Shown here piece by piece: positions 55,372 through 61,484 of a DNA stretch of 64,000 nt. The stretch is from the NCBI RefSeq assembly GCF_021504595.1, contig NZ_JACSGT010000001.1, forward strand, positions 3,100,001-3,164,000, read 5' to 3'. The position numbers and the translations under genes are program-made. Under the pieces are notes generated by a model. It was not told the DNA's origin, searched no databases, and saw nothing but the letters and a program-made list of their open reading frames with translations. Numbering within the stretch: position 1 is the stretch's first letter; each line of letters begins with the position of its first letter. This stretch comes from Chryseobacterium indicum (lineage in GTDB: Bacteria > Bacteroidota > Bacteroidia > Flavobacteriales > Weeksellaceae).

Positions 55372-55403
55372 TTTGAGAATTCAAAAAATCCGTTCTATAT
55401 TTG
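55372..55403 (+). promoter_or_regulatory. Promoter of the first tRNA-Thr/Tyr pair
   Basis: TTTG at 55372-55375 and TATATTTG at 55396-55403 with a 20-bp spacer match the consensus. Confidence 0.7.
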
Positions 55404-55450
55404 CACTCGCAAAAAGGGAACAGCGATCTTTTGAATTCTTTTTTTATAAT

Positions 55451-55524
55451 GCTTCCATAGCTCAGTTGGCCAGAGCACGTGATTTGTAATCTCGGGGTCG
55501 TGGGTTCGAATCCCTCTGGAAGCT
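55451..55524 (+). tRNA. tRNA-Thr(TGT), copy 1
   Basis: Acceptor arms GCTTCCA/TGGAAGC, D arm GCTC...GAGC, anticodon loop TTTGTAA, T arm with GTTCGAAT. The anticodon TGT reads ACA. No CCA is encoded. Confidence 0.95.
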
Positions 55525-55543
55525 CAATTAATATAAAATATCT

Positions 55544-55624
55544 GGGGAGATTCCAGAGTGGCTAAATGGGACTGACTGTAACTCAGTTGCTTCGGCTTCG
55601 TAGGTTCGAATCCTGCTCTCCCCA
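55544..55624 (+). tRNA. tRNA-Tyr(GTA), copy 1
   Basis: Acceptor arms GGGGAGA/TCTCCCC, anticodon loop CTGTAAC, a long variable arm as expected for bacterial tRNA-Tyr, and T arm GGTTCGAATCC. It is 81 nt long. Confidence 0.95.
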
Positions 55625-55644
55625 CATTTTATATTAGAAAAAAG

Positions 55645-55675
55645 TTGCATAAATAAAGGATTTTCCTTAAGTTTG
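55645..55675 (+). promoter_or_regulatory. Promoter of tRNA-Gly copy 1
   Basis: TTG at 55645 and TAAGTTTG at 55668-55675, 20 bp apart, lie in the gap between tRNA-Tyr and tRNA-Gly. Confidence 0.6.
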
Positions 55676-55708
55676 CACAGCGTTACCAATAATTTTGGAA
55701 ACAAAATT

Positions 55709-55781
55709 GCGGAAGTAGCTCAGTTGGTAGAGCGTCAGCCTTCCAAGCTGAATGTCGCGGGTTCGACCCCCGTCTTCCGCT
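55709..55781 (+). tRNA. tRNA-Gly(TCC), copy 1
   Basis: Acceptor arms GCGGAAG/CTTCCGC, anticodon loop CTTCCAA, T arm GGTTCGACCCC. The anticodon TCC reads GGA/GGG. Confidence 0.95.
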
Positions 55782-55784
55782 CAA

Positions 55785-55817
55785 ATATCACACTCTTAAA
55801 AAGCGTGATTTTTTTTA
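55785..55817 (+). terminator. Terminator after tRNA-Gly copy 1
   Basis: ATCAC pairs with GTGAT around a short A-rich loop, followed by a T run. Confidence 0.6.
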
Positions 55818-55873
55818 CTACTGAAATGATGTAGAGTAGAGTTTCTCACAGCGTTCAGTCCATGTATTAAAAT

Positions 55874-55947
55874 GCTTCCATAGCTCAGTTGGCCAGAGCA
55901 CGTGATTTGTAATCTCGGGGTCGTGGGTTCGAATCCCTCTGGAAGCT
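55874..55947 (+). tRNA. tRNA-Thr(TGT), copy 2
   Basis: The sequence is identical to the copy at 55451, offset by 423 bp. Confidence 0.95.
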
Positions 55948-55967
55948 CAATTTAATATAAAATATCT

Positions 55968-56048
55968 GGGGAGATTCCAGAGTGGCTAAATGGGACTGAC
56001 TGTAACTCAGTTGCTTCGGCTTCGTAGGTTCGAATCCTGCTCTCCCCA
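55968..56048 (+). tRNA. tRNA-Tyr(GTA), copy 2
   Basis: The sequence is identical to the copy at 55544, offset by 424 bp, with the same flanking spacer apart from single-base indels. Confidence 0.95.
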
Positions 56049-56069
56049 CATTTTATATTAGAAAAAAAG

Positions 56070-56100
56070 TTGCATAAATAAAGGATTTTCCTTAAGTTTG
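56070..56100 (+). promoter_or_regulatory. Promoter of tRNA-Gly copy 2
   Basis: This is the duplicate of the element at 55645: TTG at 56070 and TAAGTTTG at 56093-56100, 20 bp apart. Confidence 0.6.
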
Positions 56101-56133
56101 CACAGCGTTACCAATAATTTTGGAAACAAAATT

Positions 56134-56206
56134 GCGGAAGTAGCTCAGTTGGTAGAGCGTCAGCCTTCCAAGCTGAATGTCGCGGGTTCGACCCCCGTCT
56201 TCCGCT
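56134..56206 (+). tRNA. tRNA-Gly(TCC), copy 2
   Basis: The sequence is identical to the copy at 55709, offset by 425 bp. Confidence 0.95.
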
Positions 56207-56210
56207 CAAT

Positions 56211-56239
56211 AAAAATCACGCTTTCCGGTGTGATTTTTT
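56211..56239 (+). terminator. Terminator after tRNA-Gly copy 2
   Basis: AAAAATCAC pairs with GTGATTTTT and is followed by T. Confidence 0.7.
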
Positions 56240-56246
56240 AGTTTAA

Positions 56247-56318
56247 GCCGACTTAGCTCAGCGGTAGAGTGCTTCCTTGGTAAGGAAGAGGTCACGGGTT
56301 CAAGTCCCGTAGTTGGCT
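56247..56318 (+). tRNA. tRNA-Thr(GGT)
   Basis: Acceptor arms GCCGACT/AGTTGGC, anticodon loop TTGGTAA, T arm GGTTCAAGTCC. The anticodon GGT reads ACC/ACU. In many Flavobacteriia this tRNA directly precedes tuf, but here a terminator and a two-component system follow. Confidence 0.95.
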
Positions 56319-56326
56319 CTCATTTC

Positions 56327-56351
56327 ATCCCGATTTCTTCGGGATTTTTTT
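56327..56351 (+). terminator. Terminator after tRNA-Thr(GGT)
   Basis: ATCCCGA pairs with TCGGGAT and runs into seven T. Confidence 0.85.
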
Positions 56352-56607
56352 ATGTCTGAATTTCATGTCTGAATTTCGTCTGAAATTTTAAAAACTTTCG
56401 GGAAAATTAAAAATAGCGAGACTTACCTTATAGATTCTGTTAAACACTCTGCATAAAAAGCAATTCGAATTTATTTTATTTTTCAGGATAAAAATTTTCA
56501 GAAGCATTCAGTACAAATCTTAAAATTCAATTAAAAGTAATTCCTGCACTTTTGAATTCCTTTACAATCACCAAAAATTTCGTTACATTCGTATAAAATA
56601 ATTTTCG

Positions 56608-57288
56608 ATGAATATTCTTTTATTGGAAGACGATTTAATTCTTTCGGCGGAACTTTGCAAATTTCTGGAGTCAAATAATTTTACATGCGACAAGATTTAT
56701 GATGGGGAAACATTTCTTCGCCAGATCAGGAACAGTTCCTACGATTTGTATCTTCTGGACATCAATGTTCCGAAAATTAACGGACTGGACGTTTGTCAGA
56801 CCATCCGTTCTTTCGATAAAAATACACCCATTATCATTATTTCTGCTTACGGAGACCTTTCCGATAAAAAAGATGCCTTTACACGTTTGGCGGATGATTA
56901 TCTGGTAAAACCGTTTCAATTTGAGGAATTATTGCTGCGTATCAATTCTCTGCTGAGAAGAAAAACACCTTCTGAAAATATGGATCAGGAAATTATCAGG
57001 ATTGATGATCTCATTGTGAATAAAACTGAACAGAAAGTCTATCGTGGCGGAAATGAAATCAGTCTTACCCTGAAGGAATTTCAGTTGTTGGTTTATCTTG
57101 CGGAAGCGCAGGGAAGAACAGTTTCCAAACAGCAGATTACAGAACACGTCTGGGAACATAACTTTAATACCAATACCAATACTGTAGAAGTCTACATCAA
57201 TTTTTTGCGTAAAAAGATCGATAAAGATTTTAAAGTAAAACTTATCCACACCCGATCGGGTTTCGGATATTATTTAAGCCCGTTATAG
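56608..57288 (+). CDS. OmpR-family response regulator
   Basis: This 226-residue DNA-binding regulator has a receiver domain with acidic pocket E7-D8-D9, phosphoacceptor D51 in YLLDINVPKING, a conserved Ser/Thr region (IIIISAYG) and Lys in DDYLVKPF. The C-terminal winged helix (about 130-225) shows LTLKEFQLLVYLAEAQGRTVSKQQI and TNTVEVYINFLRKKID. It pairs with the histidine kinase 1 bp downstream and probably controls the efflux genes that follow, inferred from position. Confidence 0.94.
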   Translation: MNILLLEDDLILSAELCKFLESNNFTCDKIYDGETFLRQIRNSSYDLYLLDINVPKINGLDVCQTIRSFDKNTPIIIISAYGDLSDKKDAFTRLADDYLVKPFQFEELLLRINSLLRRKTPSENMDQEIIRIDDLIVNKTEQKVYRGGNEISLTLKEFQLLVYLAEAQGRTVSKQQITEHVWEHNFNTNTNTVEVYINFLRKKIDKDFKVKLIHTRSGFGYYLSPL

Positions 57289-57289
57289 A

Positions 57290-58654
57290 ATGTCTCTAAA
57301 AAGGAAGATCGCACTTAATCTCAGTATTGCCTTTTCATTGCTTTTCGGTATTGTGATGGTGGTAATTTATATGTCTTTTAATGATTTCCGAAGAGAAGAA
57401 TTCAAAGAAAGATTCAGGCAGAGACTGGAGTTCACTTCTCATTTCATTGCCAAGTCTAAAGATTTTGAAGAAGAAGCTCCTATTTTTTTTAATGAAAATT
57501 CGGATAATATTCTTTTAAACGAAACCATATTAATTTTCAACGGGCAGAAAGAACTGATCTACAGCACCATTAAAGACCGTAATGTGACCTGGGATAATGA
57601 TCTTCTTAAAGAGCTTGACGAAAAAAAAGTAATCTATTCCGAAAAAACAGTTCCCGAAATTTATGCGGCATTAAGAACCATCAACGGAGAAAATTACTAT
57701 ATTTTAACAAGTGCTTTAGATACCAATGGAAAATCCAAACTGGAATATCTCAAATATCTTTTAATAACGGCTTATGTGATGAGTGCCCTTCTCATTGGCT
57801 TCTTCAGTTATTATTTCATGGGACAGTTTTTAAAACCTCTGGAAGATCTTAATCAGGAAATTTCTGAAGTTACAGCTCATAAATTAACAACCCAGATCCC
57901 GGTTCGTAATTCTAACGATGAGATTGATGTTCTCGCCAAATCCTTCAATACGATGATCGGAAGATTAGACGATGTTTTTCAGTCGCAGAAAGATTTTACC
58001 GCAAGTGCTTCCCACGAAATACGGACACCGATCACAAGAATGGCTTTTCAGCTTGAAAATTTAATAAAATTCGGGCAGCATTCTCCTGAAACATTATCAT
58101 CTTTGCAGCAGATTCAGAGGGATGTGTATCAGCTTTCGGATCTTACCAATTCACTTTTGCTGCTTACCAAATTCGACAGGGAAAATATCCAGAGTATTTA
58201 TGAAGAAGTGAGAATTGATGAAGTTATTTTTGAATCCTTTGAAGCGGTTGAAAAAAGCTACCCCAAATTGAAACTGGATTTTCTGATCTCCGAAGATACT
58301 TCTGAAGATGCTCTTTTAACCATTAAAGGAATTCAGTCTTTACTCGATATTGTTTTCATCAACTTATTTAAAAATGCAGCCATCTATTCCGATGATGTGG
58401 AAGTGGATGTACTGATTAAAGAAAATGACGAATATCTGATTGTTGACGTTATTTCCCACGGAAATACCATTCCGAAAGAAGAACAGGCAAAACTTTTTGA
58501 AGCCTTTAAAAGAGGAAAAAATTCTCAGAATATTTCAGGTTCCGGATTGGGTTTAAGAATTGTTAAACGAATTCTCGAATATCACGGCGCACAAATTATC
58601 TATACTTCTCCGGCAGATCTCCTCAATAAGTTCAGTGTGATTTTTGTGAAATAA
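57290..58654 (+). CDS. Sensor histidine kinase
   Basis: This 454-residue membrane kinase has a first transmembrane helix at about 10-30, a periplasmic sensor of about 120 residues, a second helix near 155-178, and a HAMP linker. The H-box reads SASHEIRTPITR (phosphoacceptor His), the N-box is in INLFKNAAIYSDD and the G-box is GSGLGLRIVKRILEYHG. It is translationally coupled to the response regulator. Placement before TolC/MFP/CzcA genes suggests metal sensing across the envelope, as in CusS-like kinases, but the ligand is not evident. Confidence 0.94.
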   Translation: MSLKRKIALNLSIAFSLLFGIVMVVIYMSFNDFRREEFKERFRQRLEFTSHFIAKSKDFEEEAPIFFNENSDNILLNETILIFNGQKELIYSTIKDRNVTWDNDLLKELDEKKVIYSEKTVPEIYAALRTINGENYYILTSALDTNGKSKLEYLKYLLITAYVMSALLIGFFSYYFMGQFLKPLEDLNQEISEVTAHKLTTQIPVRNSNDEIDVLAKSFNTMIGRLDDVFQSQKDFTASASHEIRTPITRMAFQLENLIKFGQHSPETLSSLQQIQRDVYQLSDLTNSLLLLTKFDRENIQSIYEEVRIDEVIFESFEAVEKSYPKLKLDFLISEDTSEDALLTIKGIQSLLDIVFINLFKNAAIYSDDVEVDVLIKENDEYLIVDVISHGNTIPKEEQAKLFEAFKRGKNSQNISGSGLGLRIVKRILEYHGAQIIYTSPADLLNKFSVIFVK

Positions 58655-58900
58655 TTTTTTAAATTAATCTAAAAACATTTACGCAGTTCAGCCCTTGCAA
58701 AAGAAAATATTCTCAAAAATTTTAAATAAATCTTTGCAGACTTAGTGTTACATGAATTCAATTAATACTGTAATGAACTCGTAACTTAATTCAAATGAGA
58801 TGATTATATGTTGCTGCTTAACAAATTTAATTTTTTTTTAAGCATTCTTTAAGAGCATTTTAATAGCAGAAAGGCATTTTTGTATCATAAAATCAATAAA

Positions 58901-60142
58901 ATGAACAAATTTGCAGGGCTGTTCATCGTCATTTCCTCATTCATGACGGCACAACAGCAAATGTCGCTTCGGGATTGCGAAGAAGCTTTCCAGAAGAACA
59001 ATTTACAACTGCTCGCCGAACAGTACAACATTAATATGGCTGATGCAGATATTTTGCAGGCTAAAATCTGGGAACTTCCGCAGTTGAGCGGACAAATTAA
59101 CGCATACAACCCCGAAGACAGAAAAGTTTTCGATTTCGGACACGCAAAAGGAGCGCAGGTCACCCAATTAATTTACATGGGGGGCAAAAAGAAGAATGAA
59201 ATTGCCTTCGCAAAATCCAATAAGGAATTGGCGCGGCTTCAGTTTGCCCAGCTTTTGGTTGATCTCAAATCCCAGCTCCGTTCCACTTATTTTGATCTTT
59301 ACTACGAAAAACTAAAACTCGACAATACCAATAAGCAATTGGGTTACATGAACGATCTTCTGGCTGCCTACAAAATACAGTCTGCCAAAGGAAATGTTTC
59401 GCTGAAAGATGAAGTTCGATTACAGAGTATTGTCATTCAGCTAAATAACGACAAAGTCGGAATCAATAAAAATATTCTTGAATTTGAACAGACTCTGAAA
59501 CTTCTTACAGGAGTTACTGAAGATATAGAACCCCAGCTTTCCGATTCTGAAGCGAAAGAAATTCTTGCTGCTCAGCCTTTTGGCGACGAAACGGAACTTC
59601 AGAAAAAAGCACTCGAAAACAATGCCGATTATCAATATAATTTAAAATTAATCGACAACAGTAAGCTGTATGCGCAATGGCAGAAATCTTTAAACGTTCC
59701 CGATCTCAATCTCGGGGCAGGGTGGGACCAGAATGGCGGAACCTTCAAAAATGAAGTCAATCTGATGGTCGGAATTCCTCTTCCACTTTGGAAATCCAAT
59801 AAAGGAAATGTGGATAAAGCGAATTTTGCCATTCAGCAGAACCAGAAAAATGCAGAATTTCAGAAGCTGAACCTTGAAACAAAAGTACAGTCGGCTTACA
59901 AAATATGGAAAACACAATACGATCAGCTGAGTCAGATTAAATCAACCGATCTTAATAATATGGAACTGGTCTACAACGGGATGCTGAATAATTTCAGGAA
60001 AGGCAACATCAGTCTTATTGAATTTACAGACTTTATGGACAGTTACCGCGAAACGGCACTTCAGATTTACGATATGAAAAACGGGATCATGCAGTCTGCA
60101 GAACAATTGAATCAACTAGTACAAACGAAAATCTTCTATTAA
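58901..60142 (+). CDS. TolC-family outer-membrane efflux protein
   Basis: The start at ATG 58901 gives signal peptide MNKFAGLFIVISSFMTAQ; an upstream in-frame TTG at 58880 is less likely. The mature 395 residues show the TolC duplication: SLRDCEEAFQKNNLQLLAEQYNI at the start of the first half, long coiled helices, then NPLWKSNKG-like turn (GIPLPLWKSNKGNVDKA) and a second helical pair. It acts as the outer channel for the RND pump encoded two genes on. It ends 2 bp before the adaptor gene. Confidence 0.92.
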   Translation: MNKFAGLFIVISSFMTAQQQMSLRDCEEAFQKNNLQLLAEQYNINMADADILQAKIWELPQLSGQINAYNPEDRKVFDFGHAKGAQVTQLIYMGGKKKNEIAFAKSNKELARLQFAQLLVDLKSQLRSTYFDLYYEKLKLDNTNKQLGYMNDLLAAYKIQSAKGNVSLKDEVRLQSIVIQLNNDKVGINKNILEFEQTLKLLTGVTEDIEPQLSDSEAKEILAAQPFGDETELQKKALENNADYQYNLKLIDNSKLYAQWQKSLNVPDLNLGAGWDQNGGTFKNEVNLMVGIPLPLWKSNKGNVDKANFAIQQNQKNAEFQKLNLETKVQSAYKIWKTQYDQLSQIKSTDLNNMELVYNGMLNNFRKGNISLIEFTDFMDSYRETALQIYDMKNGIMQSAEQLNQLVQTKIFY

Positions 60143-60144
60143 AC

Positions 60145-61230
60145 ATGAAAAATTATATAATTCCGGTAATGATTGCCCTGTCTGTTTTATCCTGCTCCAA
60201 AAAAGAGGAAGAAGCAAAACCGCAGGCAAAAAAAGGTTTTGAACTGAGCAACACGATGCTGAATTCAATCGATTTAGCAAAAGTTGAAAAAAAATATATA
60301 GAAGACGATTACAATTTCTACGGAAAGATTTCAGCAGATAAAAACAGCTACATCGATGTCTATCCTTTAGTCGGCGGAAATGTTTTAAGCGTGAATGTTG
60401 AACTGGGCGATCATGTAACAAAAGGGCAGGTTCTCGCCACCATACGAAGTACAGAATTGGCGGAAGTACAGAAAGATGTGAGCGATGCAAAAACAGATTT
60501 GATTCTTGCCCAGAATAATCTTCGTGTTGCCAAAGAAATGTATGAAGGAAAACTGAATACCGAAAGAGACGTTCTGGAAGCCAAAAGCCAGCTTCAGAAA
60601 GCACAGGATCAGTTGCAGCGGGCAAGTGCAGTGAGTACAGTATATAATGTAAAAAAAGGAAATATCTACAGCGTTGTTGCGCCAATCAGCGGATATATTG
60701 TTCAGAAGAACATCAATAAAGATATGCAGCTCAGAAGCGACCGAAGCGATAATATTTTTGATGTTGCCAATACCACCAACGTTTGGGCAATCATGAACGT
60801 AAATGAATCTGATATTGATAAAATCAGTCTCGGAATGAAAGCGCAGGTTTCCACATTATCGTATCCGGATAAGGTTTTTGACGGGAAAATTGATAAAATT
60901 TTTAAAATTATTGATCCTCAAACCAATGCGATGCAGGCGAGAGTAGTGCTTGATAACCAGAACGGACTGCTGATTCCGGAAAGCAAAGCGACGATTAAAG
61001 TGACGAGTTCGGAGAATAAAACCGCACTTACGGTTCCTTCCAAAGCTGTGATTTTTGATGATAACAGAAGTTTTGTGGTGATCTATAAATCCAGAACCGA
61101 TGTAAAAGTGAAAGAAATAAAAGTCCTGAAACAGGTAGGAGACATTACCTATGTTTCCGAAGGGTTATCCGAAGGAGAACAGGTAATCACAAACAATCAG
61201 TTGTTGATTTATCGCTCTTTGAATAGCTGA
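60145..61230 (+). CDS. RND efflux periplasmic adaptor (membrane fusion) lipoprotein
   Basis: This 361-residue protein has the lipobox ALSVLSCSKK, so it should be lipid-anchored. Domains in order: a barrel-sandwich/lipoyl half (DVYPLVGGNVLSVNVELGDHVTKGQVLATI), a helical hairpin (residues about 110-165), the second lipoyl half (SVVAPISGYIVQKN), a beta-barrel, and a membrane-proximal domain (GLSEGEQVITNNQLL). It links TolC and CzcA-type partners. It starts 2 bp after the TolC gene. Confidence 0.93.
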   Translation: MKNYIIPVMIALSVLSCSKKEEEAKPQAKKGFELSNTMLNSIDLAKVEKKYIEDDYNFYGKISADKNSYIDVYPLVGGNVLSVNVELGDHVTKGQVLATIRSTELAEVQKDVSDAKTDLILAQNNLRVAKEMYEGKLNTERDVLEAKSQLQKAQDQLQRASAVSTVYNVKKGNIYSVVAPISGYIVQKNINKDMQLRSDRSDNIFDVANTTNVWAIMNVNESDIDKISLGMKAQVSTLSYPDKVFDGKIDKIFKIIDPQTNAMQARVVLDNQNGLLIPESKATIKVTSSENKTALTVPSKAVIFDDNRSFVVIYKSRTDVKVKEIKVLKQVGDITYVSEGLSEGEQVITNNQLLIYRSLNS

Positions 61231-61242
61231 TTTTATTTAAAC

Positions 61243-61362
61243 CATTAAGATTTTAATTAAGAAGTTAAGTTGAATTAAGAAAATATCTAAAAAATAGCAT
61301 CTGTGCTTATCAATCTGCTTGCAAACTCTTAATAATTCTTAACTCCTTACATATCCTTAATG
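61243..61362. repeat. Imperfect palindrome of TTAAG hexamers between adaptor and pump genes
   Basis: Left arm 61243-61279 starts CATTAAG and contains GAAGTTAAG; right arm 61328-61362 is its imperfect inverse, containing CTTAACTCC and ending CTTAATG. The 48-bp spacer has no reading frame. The composition resembles the repeats around the four-helix-bundle gene. Confidence 0.6.
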
Positions 61363-61484
61363 ATTCAAATCAGAAGATTTTTCTCTGAGTGAAAGAGAAT
61401 ATGCAGGACAATAGTCACAAAAATCATTGCGCTCTTTTGCGTTAAAAGAATTCAACGACTTTTTTAGGTCAAAAAAAATCCATC

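Noticed and set aside
60116..60685. 189-codon minus-strand frame under the adaptor gene
   Set aside because: It is antisense to a clear membrane-fusion protein with full motifs. Its own translation has no recognisable pattern and is rich in rare combinations.
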